Shown: piece after piece, positions 1 through 10,756 of the stretch | Layout of the letters: each line of letters starts with the position of its first letter | How positions within the stretch are numbered: the first letter of the stretch is position 1 | NCBI GenBank assembly: GCA_964019695.1 | Contig: OZ026518.1 | Location: 81,897,950 to 81,961,949 of the forward strand | Source of the DNA: Loripinus fragilis | Taxonomy: Eukaryota > Mollusca > Bivalvia > Lucinida > Lucinidae | DNA: 64,000 bases | Reading direction: 5' to 3' | Program-made: the position numbers and the translations under genes | Notes under the pieces: model-generated | Seen by the model: the letters and a program-made list of their open reading frames with translations, nothing else | The model's database searches: none | What the model was told of the DNA's origin: nothing

Positions 1-159
1 GTGGGAGTATAGGTTGATCTGGATGTTTCTCTACATTCATACTTTGTGTATGCGAACTGTGAAGGCTATGGCGAGAATGCGCATTTGCACAGGCTCGCCT
101 GAGCCTTCATTGCTGGGCTATATGATATGTGCTAAAATCTCGTGAGCTTGCCCAACAAT

Positions 160-1670
160 ATAACATTTATGCCTGGTTAGTCTGTGCAAAAGCTCATGAG
201 AGGCACGTGTGATATCACCCAAATTCTCACGATTAAGCTCATAGCTCATGGTTGACACAATCATGCAATTTGAATTTAAATCTCACAAAAGAGCTTATAA
301 CTCGTTGGCGACACATGTGATACAACTAAAATCTCATGCGAAATCTCATAGCTCAAAAACTACGCATGCAACCAGAACTAAATTCTCGCAAGAAAGCCCT
401 TGCACATATGCTGTACATGCGTCTAAAACTAAAATTTTATCAGAAAAATCTTAGAGCTCATGGGCAACACATGCGTTTGAACTAAAATCTCACGCAAAAA
501 GCTCATAGCGCATGATTAACACTTGCAATTTCATGTAGAACTACAACCTCACGACTTCATACCCATGAGCATGCGACTAGAACTTAAATCTCACAAGAAA
601 AACTCAAATCTCAAAGACGACCCATGCAATTAAAACTAAACTCTCACTAGAAAACCCATAGTTTATTAAATACACATCAGCATGTAAAAAGAACAAAAAC
701 ATCAAATGAAAGTTCTTAGCTCATGGGCTACAACTGCGACTAGAACTAAGAACTAAAAGCTCAAAAAGAAAGTTCATTGCTCATGGACTCAGCGTGTGAT
801 TTGAAAAAGAAATCTCGTGAGAAAGCTCAATGCCTGTGGGCGACACATGCAATTTGAGCTAAAATCTCACAACAAATTTCATGGAAAGCGCATGGGCAAC
901 ACATGCGATCAGAACTAAAATCTTACGAGAAAGTCCATAACTCGTGAGAATACGTGGGATATAACTAAAATAACACAAAAGTTCATAGCTTATGAGCGAT
1001 ACATGCGATTAGAACTAAATTCGCGGGAAATTTCATGCCTCCTGGTAAGGCAACATGTGTGATTAGAACTAAATTCTCAAGAGAAGATTAGCCCCAGGGC
1101 GACACATGCGATTAGAACTAAAATCTCAAAAGAAATGTCAAAGCTCATGGGCGACACATGAGATTAGAACTAAAATAACATGAGGAAGTTATTAGCTCAT
1201 GGGCAACCCCTGAGCTAGAACTAAGAATTAAAGTATCCCAAGAAAGTTCATAGCTCATGGGCGACGCATGTGATTATGAACTAATATCGCATAAAGGTTC
1301 ATAGTTTATGAGCGACACTAGCGTGTAGACCTTAATTCTCTTGAGAAGTCCATAGCCCATGGGCAACACATGCGAGTATAACTACTATTGTACAAGAAAG
1401 GTCAAAGGTCATGGGCGACAAATGCAGTGACTTAAATCACCCAGAAAGTTCATAGCTCATTGGCAACACATGCGATTACACCTAAATCAGTTCGAGAAAG
1501 TTTGTAGCTCATGGGCGACACATATGATAAGAACTAAATTTTCACAAGAAATCAGAGCCCATGGTCGATAAATGCAATTAGAACAATTAACACAATTGAG
1601 TTCAAAGCTCATGGGCGACACATGCGATTACAGCTAAAATCACAAAAAATAAAAGCTCATGGGCGAGAAA
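160..1670. repeat. Degenerate 52-bp minisatellite, copy A
   Basis: About 28 diverged units are built on agctcatgggcgacacatg, then cgattagaactaaaatctc, then aagaaagttcat. Unit spacing is near 52 bp (for example, successive gattagaacta strings around 1107-1165). Units drift in sequence and length, which indicates an old array. The array sits wholly inside the large duplication, so the units diverged before the segment was duplicated. Confidence 0.85.
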
Positions 1671-2387
1671 GTGCATAGGTTATAATACAACAAACACTAG
1701 AGTTATAGCCTCACTTGAAAGTTTTCGTATCCTCGTTTAAAATGTTATTTAGTTAATCGTTACGTTCTGTAAAAGGCTCTGACGTGAATTCTCAGATGTA
1801 CTTGATCGTTTTAACGTAGACAGCACCATTTACCATGTAAAATCGCATGAGAAAGCACATAGCTCATGGGCGATGCGCAGCTTTCTGAATGAAAGTGCAC
1901 TTCTGCAGAGTCTCGTTCGAACCTTCATTGATCACACGTGAAAAGTATGGCGGTAGATGAAAGTAAGCACCAAACATAATGGTCGTTATTTATTTATGTC
2001 TAAGAAATACTAAGTAGATATGGGTCTCATCACGAGAAAACGTGCCATTGTGGTTTACAACAACATAAAGCTTAATCCAGCCTGTCTAGTATCAGAGCCT
2101 AGTAAGTAGACTAATGTAATATTTCATGTACAAGTTTGGATACTATACCTATCAATAGCAAAGAACAAACACGCAGATCAGTCTGCATGGATGCGCATGC
2201 TGGTCTGCGCCTTTGTTATGGACAGACAACAAAATCAGGCTTTCTTGTGAAGATTTCAATATGCAATAAGGATATTGTAATTGAAGATATTAATGGATTA
2301 ATCATCTGTCCAAACGTTCAAAAATCATCAGATTATGCAAAAAAATTTTTAAGTGAATAAGAATAAAAATATTTGTTTTATGAATCA

Positions 2388-2468
2388 GGAGCTTGCAGGT
2401 TTCGAACCCACAGGTAAATGTCCTGTTGTTCTGGTGAAAACCATTTAGACCACTCGACTATTGGGCTC
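2388..2468 (-). pseudogene. tRNA-like sequence (serine-type length)
   Basis: On the minus strand, an A-box-like tagtcgagtgg and a B-box-like ggttcgaaacc are spaced as in a tRNA with a long variable arm, about 81 bases overall. Only the outer four acceptor pairs (gagc/gctc) hold. It is a tRNA pseudogene or a SINE head rather than a working tRNA. The counterpart in the second duplication copy (6213-6282) has lost part of the middle. Confidence 0.5.
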
Positions 2469-2551
2469 ATTAATCTATAGGATTAACATTCCTTTAAGTC
2501 GCAGATTTGTGTTCAAGGGACATTACTTTTCATGATATAGAAATTAACATC

Positions 2552-3827
2552 ATTTAGCAAAAACAGTAATATTTGGTCAATTAGCCAAGTGGCATTATCA
2601 CAATGTGTAAGTTTCATTCTGTGTAAAATATATATCTACAAATAAACAATGCAATCGTCTCTGGAAACTATATGGATATTTTCTCAATAAACAGAAACCA
2701 TGCATGTTTAATATATGTTTTATACATAACCTTGCTGAAGTTGACCATTTTAAGTTTGTTTTCATCTAGGTGTTATGCGCCACGAGCCATGTTTTCATGC
2801 TGGCTCGTCAACAAGCGGATTCCTCCTTGGGAGGTCTCGCAAAGTTAGCTCCCTTTTTCTTTTATCTACCATTTTTTTTTATTTCTCCATATGGGCTTCC
2901 AGGTTTTTTGGCCATTGGTATGGGTGGGGGGTTAAGGTTGGGACCTAGTTAAGGCGTAAAACCTGCCAGTCAGTACTGATAATCAGGGGTAGAGATTAGT
3001 AGCTCAGGTAACCTTTAAGGTACTTTAACAAACAGTAAAGACCTTGATGAAATGGCACATAATGCGATATTTCACCAGGGTCTGCACTGTTTGGAATGAT
3101 GAAAACAGTTCCACACTTAGTATTCCATTAGAATATAAAGAGTTTATCAAAGATACTGTAGCGTTCACCAAGGCTCTCCACTTTGACCATAGTTATTATC
3201 ACACTGCATTTTCAGCAGCAACTTATCCTCCTACCGAACACAGGCCCTAACTAGCTGTGCATCAATAGTTTGGCAGCCACTCCCCGTCCCCTCTTGAAGA
3301 AAGTAACAACAGGTTGTTGCTTTTCTTGTTTGGTTCTTGCTTTATGTGGATGTCTTTATCTGTCTGTGTGTTTCTGTCATTTCTTTCTCTTGACGCCATA
3401 GAATGGTATGTGATGTTTGTTATACATGTTATTTGTAAAGCTGTGCTTGTGTTTCTATCATTATCCCGAAACAAAACATCCAGTTTGGAAGCCCACGAAA
3501 ATAGTACCTTTTAAAAATGTGAATCGCAGTACCTGTGTCCTTTATTTAGTGAATGGGTGCTCTTTTGGACTTTAAACTTGCCCGTGACTAAGCATTGGTG
3601 TATGTTTGTTATGCTGATGAAAGCAAAATCATCTTTGTGTGGACTATTTTGTCAACTACCATGACAACGACGGACGCTGGTCTGACTCAAGTTAAATTCT
3701 GTAACTGTACGAACGCCTGATGATGCAAGATCACCCACACTGTGGTATCTTGGGCTAGAAAATGAGATTTTGATGATTATCGCATATGCCCAAAAAGCCA
3801 CCTGTAAACGTCCATGCTGCGTATCTA
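2552..3827. other. Spacer between duplication copies
   Basis: This is unique sequence in the window. I see no convincing coding frame. The open frames at 2770-2952, 3044-3250 and 3314-3514 are short, overlap frames on the other strand and match no family I know. Confidence 0.5.
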
Positions 3828-3989
3828 GTGGGAATATAGGTTGATCTGGATGTTTCTCTACATTCATACTTTGTGTATGCGAACTGTGAAGGCTATGGCG
3901 AGAATGCGCATTTGCACAGGCTCACCTGAGCCTTCATTGCTGGGCTATATGATATGTGCTAAAATCTCGTGAGCTTGCCCAACAATATA

Positions 3990-5500
3990 ACATTTATGCC
4001 TGGTTAGTCTGTGCAAAAGCTCATGAGAGGCACGTGTGATATCACCCAAATTCTCACGATTAAGCTCATAGCTCATGGTTGACACATGCAATTTGAATTT
4101 AAATCTCACAAAAGAGCTTATAACTCGTTGGCGACACATGTGATACAACTAAAATCTCATGCGAAATCTCATAGCTCAAAAACTACGCATGCAACCAGAA
4201 CTAAATTCTCGCAAGAAAGCCCTTGCACATATGCTGTACATGCATCTAAAACTAAAATTTCATCTGAAAAATCTAAGAGCTCTTGGGCAACACATGCGTT
4301 TGAACTAAAATCTCACGCAAAAAGCTCATAGCGCATGATTAACACTTGCAATTTCATGTAGAACTACAACCTCACGACTTCATACCCATGAGTGTGCGAC
4401 TAGAACTAAAATCTCACAAGAAAAACTCAAATCTCAAAGACGACCCATGCAATTAAAACTAAACTCTCACTAGAAAACCCATAATTTAGTGAATACACAT
4501 CAGCATGTAAAAAGAACAAAAACCTCAAATGAAAGTTCTTAGCTCATGGGCTACAACTGCGACTAGAACAAAGAACTAAAAGCTCAAAAAGCAAGTTCAT
4601 TGCTCATGGACTCAGCGTGTGATTTGAAAAAGAAATCTCGTGAGAAAGCTCAATGCCTGCCGGCGACACATATAATTTGAACTAAAATCTCACAACAAAT
4701 TTCATAGATAGCGCATGGGCAACACATGCGATCAGAACTAAAATCTCAAGAGAAAGTCCATAACTCGTGGGTGATACGTGGGATATAACTAAAATAACAC
4801 AAAAGTTCATAGCTTATGAGCGATACACGCGATTAGAACTAAATTCGTGGGAAATTTCATGCCCCCTGGCAAGGCAACACGTGTGATTAGAACTAAATTC
4901 TCAAGAGAAGATTAGCCCCAGGGCGACACATGCGATTAGAACTAAAATCTCAAAAGAAATGTCAAAGCTCATGGGCGACACATGAGATTAGAACTAAAAT
5001 CCCGTGAGGAAGTTATTAACTCGTGGGCAACCCATGTGACTAGAACTAAGAATTAAAGTATCCCAAGAAAGTTCATAGCTCATGGGCGACGCATGTGATT
5101 ATGAACTAATATGGCACAAAGGTTCATAGTTCATGAGCGACACTAGCGTGTAGACCTTAATTCTCGTGAGAAGTCCATAGCCCATAGGCGACACATGCGA
5201 ATAGAACTACTATTGTACAAGAAAGGTCAAAGCTCTTGGGCGACACATGCAGTGACTTAAATCACCCAGAAAGTTCTTAGCTCATGGGCAACACATGCGA
5301 TTACACCTAAATCAGCGCGAGAATGTTTGTAGCTCATGGGCGACACATATGATAAGAACTAAATTTTCACAAGAAATCAGAGCCCATGGTCGATAAATGC
5401 AATTAGAACAATTAACACAAGAGAGTTCAAAGCTCATGGGCGACACATGCGATTACAGCTAAAATCACAAAAAATAAAAGCTCATGGGTGAGAAAGTGCA
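3990..5500. repeat. Degenerate 52-bp minisatellite, copy B
   Basis: This is the same array as at 160-1670, unit for unit, in the second copy of the large duplication. Matching units in A and B resemble each other far more than neighbouring units within an array do. This shows block duplication rather than ongoing unit homogenisation. Confidence 0.85.
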
Positions 5501-6212
5501 TAGGTTATAATACAACAAACACTAGAGTTATAGCCTCACTTGAAAGTTTTCGTATCCTCGTTTAAAATGTTATTTAGTTAATCGTTACGTTCTGTAAAAG
5601 GCTCTGACATGAATTCTCAGATGTACTTGATCGTTTTAACGTAGACAGCACCATTTACCATGTAAAATCGCATGAGAAAGCACATAGCTCATGGGCGATG
5701 CGCAGCTTTCTGAATGAAAGTGCACTTCTGCAGAGTCTCGTTCGAACCTTCATTGATCACACGTGAAAAGTATGGCGGTAGATGAAAGTAAGCACCAAAC
5801 ATAATGGTCGTTATTTATCTATGTCTAAGAAATACTAAGTAGATATGGGTCTCATCACGAGAAAATGTGCCATTGTGGTTTACAACAACATAAAGCTTAA
5901 TCCAGCCTGTCTAGTATCAGAGCCTAGTAAGTAGACTAATGAAATATTTCATGTGCAAATTTGGATACTATACCTATCAATAGCAAAGAACAAACACGCA
6001 GATCAGTCTACACGGATGCGCATGCTGGTCTGCGCCTTTGTTATGGACATACAACAAAATCAGGCTTTCTTGTGAAGATTTCAATATGCAATAAGGATAT
6101 TGTAAGTGAAGATATTAATGGATTAATCATCTGTCCAAACGTTCAAAAATCATCAGATTATGCAAAAAAATTCTTAAGTAAATAAGATTAAAAATATTTG
6201 TTTTATAATTCA

Positions 6213-6282
6213 GGAGCTTGCAGGTTTCGAACCCACAGATAAATGTCCTATAGATGTTCTGGTGCACTCGACTATTGGGTTC
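6213..6282 (-). pseudogene. tRNA-like sequence, internally deleted copy
   Basis: This is the duplicate of the tRNA-like sequence at 2388-2468. The B-box-like ggttcgaaacc remains on the minus strand, but about 12 bases of the middle are missing, so a cloverleaf is no longer possible. Confidence 0.45.
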
Positions 6283-6470
6283 ATTAATCTATAGGATTAA
6301 CATTCCTTTAAGTCGCAGATTGGTGTTCAAGGGACATTACTTTTCATGATATTGAAATTAACATCCGACAAACCATTATTGCTGTTCAGGCTTTACTTGC
6401 TAAGCATTCCATGCGTGGATCCAGAAAGTTGTTTTTTGAATAGCGCTAAAATAGTGCTCACCAATGCCAA

Positions 6471-6570
6471 AAAGCACTTAAAGCGGGCCATCATCGGCCT
6501 GCCAGCGAACCGCCATTTAAATGGCGTTTCGCTGGCTGACTGATTATGGTCCAACATTGAATGCTGACTT
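6471..6570. repeat. Short hairpin repeat, copy 1
   Basis: The arms gccagcgaaccgccattt and aaatggcgtttcgctggc form a near-perfect hairpin around TTTAAA at about 6499-6535. It is preceded by taaagcgggccatcatcgg. A second copy lies at 28253-28345, followed in both cases by ccaacattgaat. This looks like a small foldback MITE. Confidence 0.6.
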
Positions 6571-7479
6571 GGTAGCTTTGTGATTATTCAGGGGACCTTG
6601 ACCAGTATTGCTAAGAAACCCTATATTTGTGTAATTGTTCAGGGGGTCCGGACCCTCTGTCCCCCCTTTGGATCCGCGCATGTATTCGCTGGTCGTTCAC
6701 ACTCATGGGTGGGCCGTTTATACCCAAGAATAAGGTTGAACACAGAGGTCATTCAGAAAATATAGGTCTACATGTTAATTAATTTACTGTTCATGTAGAA
6801 AACGTGTTTATATAAGGAAACATAAAATGTAGGATTAGAAAAAGGCTAAGGGCTACGAGCGAATTTTTAATACATTATAGAAATAACATCTTATTCGACG
6901 TTTAGGCACGTTGGTATTCATCTACCTGTAGACACATAAGGCCAGAATTATTTCATCAGTTGATTTATGAACCCTCCCACTGTAATTATCCAGAAAGTAG
7001 AAAAAAAAATCTTTTTTTTTTTTATTTTATCAGCCGACCTTAAAATTATTTGTTTCGTTGAATAAATAATATATTTGTGCGTTTCTGAGAGTGACACTGT
7101 TAATAGCGATTGTCTTGTGCAGGGCAATTATCAAATATTTAAAGATTTAATATAGACTGTTGGTTTTACTTTACTATTTATTCTGTAGATATTAATAAGA
7201 AAAAAAAATCAAAAAAAATCTGAAAACTGGTTAATTTCAATTGTTTTTTTTTCGTCCCCCCGACCCTAAATCTGAAAAAAAAATCCAGTAAATCAACTAA
7301 TGAACAAATTATGGCCTTAGTGAAGCTGTCCATGTCCACTGGCGGCCATGTTATTTTCATGGATCAATTTTTATTTTAGCGATTTTGGTGGAAGTTTACC
7401 CAGTGATCATTTCTGTCAAATTATTTTTACGTCTGATCAGCGGTTTCAGAGATATGGTTTTAAAAAATTCCTTTTCTGC
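6571..7479. other. Non-coding stretch
   Basis: I see no supported gene. The string gggggtccggaccctctgtc near 6640 resembles G/C-rich fragments elsewhere in the window (near 24940, 28150 and 59950-60150), so part of it is probably an old repeat. Homopolymer T and A runs lie at 7002-7025 and 7198-7220. Confidence 0.4.
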
Positions 7480-7491
7480 AATTAAGTATTA

Positions 7492-7814
7492 TTTGTTTGT
7501 TTTTGTTGCTTTACGTCCCATGTCAACAGCTATGGTCATTGCGGGACGGTCAGTTCACTTAGCCACACTTTTTCCTGGGCAGGCTTGAGCAAGCGGTTAA
7601 CCAGTAATTTGTACACATACTTTCGCTTGTAACTGACAACAACCCTTCTTGAATGAATCAGCGGAAGGGAGGAGAATGACCGTAGAAATTATTTCATGAT
7701 CAATCTCCACGAAAGTATGGGACCGGGCCGGGATCGAACTCGCGACCCCTGGATCTGCAGTCAGACACGCATCTGTAGCCAGACACGTTACCGACTGCGC
7801 TACGCGGCCCGGTC
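7492..7814 (-). mobile_element. tRNA-derived SINE with target-site duplication
   Basis: Read on the minus strand, the element opens with a tRNA-like head (about 7700-7814). The A-box region is gtagcgcagtcggtaacgtg and the B-box region is cgcgagttcgatcccggccc. It continues into a body of about 200 bases and ends A-rich (aacaaaaacaaacaaat). The direct repeat caattaagtatta flanks it at 7479-7491 and 7814-7826; the shared c could belong to either side. Within the tRNA head the gtgtctg...cagatc part is present twice, an anticodon-arm duplication. The head is typical of metazoan V/CORE-type SINEs; I do not assign a named family. Confidence 0.88.
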
Positions 7815-7826
7815 AATTAAGTATTA

Positions 7827-8445
7827 GTTATCTCATGGTTTGTCCGCCGATTCGTGGAGATAATCCATGGGCTTGAGCGAGTGGATTAACTTGCGAAAAC
7901 GTGGACAATCATGTTATAACTATATTGTACCACCTACATCAGTGTAGATCTTGCACATCACGTGTTATTTCGTTATAAGGTTGGTAAGGGTGGTATAATA
8001 AACTGCATTGTATGCACCCTGGTGGTCATGCTTTTCGACAGAAGTGCGGGAAAAATGACCTGGTGGTATAAGAAGAATTATTATTTGAAGACACTACTGC
8101 CCACAGGTGTGTCCGTGTGTCACGACGGCCGGTGGACATTGAATTATCCCAATATCAAACTTCTCTCAGGGGCGTAGCTTGACTAATATCCAATGTACGC
8201 AATTTCGGAGACGATTAAAATATGTAAAAGGGTCCATTTACAAAAAGTGTAGACCCAGACGAGATACAACAAAAGCGGCGTCTCATCAGGGTCTGCGCTA
8301 CATACCATGCTTAACACATTCTTGGTAAAGGTGGTTAATATTAAATTGTATGTGAATCAGGACCTCTTTCTCTTCGTTAATGGGCGCTAAACCTTCAAAC
8401 GCTAATTCATGTAAAATCATATACATATCGCCCCCTAAGCCCCTA
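7827..8445. other. Non-coding stretch
   Basis: I see no gene, RNA or clear repeat here. The open frame at 7962-8177 matches nothing I recognise. Confidence 0.4.
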
Positions 8446-10073
8446 TCTCACTGGACTGCGACTGTTTTGCGACAACTGGCGACAGACATCGCGGATGGGT
8501 CGCAAAACAGTCTCGAAACAGTCGCCAGTGATTCGTAATTTGCTCGCATGTGTCGCCAAGTGGCGCAAAGTCGTCGCGAAAATTTTGAACATGTTCAAAA
8601 ATTTTATGCGACAAATTCCTTGCAAAATGGTCGTAAAGTCATCGCGGGTGTCTCGAACCCGTCGCGATCTTGTCGCCGACCCCTCGCTATTTAGTCGCAA
8701 TCATTTTGGAACACGACATATTTACGAGATAAATAAGACTGAATTGCGAACCAATTGAGACAAAAATGAGACATAAATGAGACACTTCGCGACAACATTG
8801 CGAGTAAATTAAACTAAGCGATGTTCTGGCGAACGTCGTGAGACAGTCGCACGAACGCCTCACGACTATCGCGCGAGTATCTTAAATTACTCGCAATTAT
8901 GTTGCCAAAGATTCGTCAAAAGAGTTCCTCCTATCTGAGATGATAGTACAAGATCTTGGTTATACGTACTTAAGTATACAGTCAGGTTGACTAACTCCAG
9001 TTGTCAAGTATTCATGCTATCTGAGAGGATAGTTTCATATAAGTATGGTGTATTGATTAGGCTTACTTACATATATACTGTTTGGAGTTATTTCAGCTAT
9101 TAAAAATGGTTCTGTATTCTGAGAGGATAATTTTGTTAAGTATGTTTTATAAGGCCTACTTAAATGTTTATTATTTCTATTACAGTACAAAGGTATTACC
9201 ATTGTGTCTTGGTAAGACTACAACAGCCTGCTTAGTCTCAGCAGCCCTTCTAAGGTTTGAATTTGGCATACAGAACCCTATAAACAAATAATCACTGCAG
9301 CAGACAACTAAGATTCTGATAAGAATGCGCATCCGTGCAGTCTGTCTTGTGCCTTGGTTGTGCGCATTACTGTATAAAATAGATTTTCGCTGGACGAGGC
9401 TCATCTTAACTCATTGCAATTTAATTTCATTGGGGTCATCATGCCACACGTACGGGCAATTAGAGCATGTGCGTTCTCGACTGACTTTCTTAATCTGCTT
9501 GATGGGCAATCATAACTGTGCAGTTTAAACGAGTTAACTTTTTTCTAACTCAATATTTGCTACCATTCAACATTCCAACACCACCCAGCAGCTTGACACC
9601 TTCCAACAATCTAGCTCCTTCCAGCCCTCTAGTTCCTTCCAAACAACGTAGTACCTTCCCAGTCTGAAGTTTCAATGCTTGCTAGAATGTTTATTTTTCT
9701 TGGTTTATCATTTCTCGCAGAACCATCGCGTGACAGTCGCACGATCTTCGCGCGACAGTCGCACGACGTTCGTGAGAACGTCGTGAGGCGCTCGATGGTA
9801 ATAAATGTTCGCAATTTCATCGGGCGAACATCGTGCGAGTGTCTCGCGAATGTCACACGAATGTCTCGCGAATATCGTGAAACATTCGCCGATGATTCGT
9901 GCGACAATCGTACACATGTACGACATTCGTGCGACTGTCGCAAATATGTCTTAATCACCCATTAGGTGTGACTGCAATGTGATTATAGTTGTCGTATTTC
10001 TGTCGCCAAAACGTGTCTCAAATTAGTCTCGAAGTATACACTATAGTCGCAAATTGCTCGCATCCCAGTGAGA
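8446..10073. mobile_element. Non-autonomous TIR DNA transposon with GTCGC-rich subterminal arrays
   Basis: The ends are inverted: tctcactggactgcgac at 8446 and, in reverse complement from the right end (10065-10073 inward), tctcactgggatgcgag, both continuing to ttttgcgac/atttgcgac. TA lies just outside both ends (8444-8445 and 10074-10075). Inside each end is a 350-450 base array crowded with GTCGC/GCGAC and TCGCGA (8455-8880 and 9710-10060). The middle (8890-9700) is AT-rich and non-coding. Near 8580-8605 there is a palindrome of the form ttttgaac-at-gttcaaaa. Open frames in the arrays, rich in Arg, Ser and Asp, only reflect the repeated motif. Confidence 0.8.
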
Positions 10074-10756
10074 TACTTGTTTAAAATGTGAAAAAAACTT
10101 TTGAAATATTGCGTAGTGAAATAACTTTTAATGGACCTGTAGTGTCATGCAAAAGAGATAGAAGTCAGTAAAAACTTTATGATGCCTTACTTAATATATA
10201 AAGCACCAATCTCAAAACAAATATTGTCTGCTTATGTGGTCATAGTCTGGCAAAATACCATAGAAATCTCTAGTTGAAACGGTATGGTTCTAAATCAGAC
10301 TGCTGCAGCTCATATAGGAACAGCCAGATCTGGGTCCACATTGTTTGCCTCCATTATATCTAAGTTAGTCAATATGGCAGCAAAGATATGCAGCAGATGA
10401 CTGAAGCAGACAACATATACCAGATTCTTTTTTCGTATCAGGGTTTTAACTCTTTATCTCCAAAAGCCTTCAGCTGATAACCATCGCAAACAGTTAGGAC
10501 CCAGATAATGTCGGGCCTCATCTGGGTCCAAACAGTTTGACACTCTGATCAAACCCAGAAAAAAAAACTTTAAAAAAAGGGTTTGATACTGAATAATACC
10601 AACAAACAATGTTAAAAGTGGGAAAATACCACAGGGAGCAAAGAGTTAAAGGTTTAATACATTATTTTTGAATTCAAACCGAAAGGACACACTGTTCCAG
10701 GACAGTGCATCCAGGAAGTCTCCTTCATAAGCCGTTGCCAATTCCCAGTCACTCTA
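10074..10756. other. Non-coding, with a degraded GACCCAGAT-type repeat
   Basis: There is no gene. Between about 10290 and 10560 there are several inverted or direct copies of agatctgggtcca / ggacccagat and of aaacagttt. The same motif pair recurs near 23360, 29580, 33640 and 41570, so it marks a dispersed MITE-like family. Confidence 0.45.

Larger units (their letters stand above)
1..2551. repeat. Large direct duplication, copy A
   Basis: This segment recurs nearly base for base at 3828-6365, with an offset of about 3,827 bases. Similarity starts at base 1, so the true left edge may lie outside the window. It ends at the shared string aaattaacatc (2541-2551 and 6355-6365), after which the copies diverge at once. 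The copies differ by scattered substitutions and a short deletion near 6250-6270. The segment contains a 52-bp minisatellite, a 74-codon open frame and a tRNA-like sequence. The open frame (2136-2360) starts at TTG, and its changes against the second copy are five replacement to one silent, so I do not call it a gene. Confidence 0.9.
3828..6365. repeat. Large direct duplication, copy B
   Basis: This is the second copy of the segment at 1-2551, in the same orientation and separated from it by a 1.28-kb unrelated spacer. The left edge starts with gtgggaatatagg and the right edge is at aaattaacatc. The spacer means it is not a simple head-to-tail tandem. Either the repeated unit is longer than the window shows, or the spacer was inserted later. 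The matching 74-codon frame is at 5961-6185. Confidence 0.9.

Noticed and set aside
1..1670. Possible CRISPR-like array (repeating about 52-bp pattern)
   Set aside because: There are no constant repeats separated by variable spacers; the whole unit is repeated and drifting, and the sequence is eukaryotic.
8443..8758. Overlapping Arg/Ser-rich open frames on both strands
   Set aside because: They arise from the GTCGC repeat array of the TIR element.
9629..9965. 109- and 96-codon open frames, both strands
   Set aside because: They mirror each other and are made from the same repeated 5-base motif.
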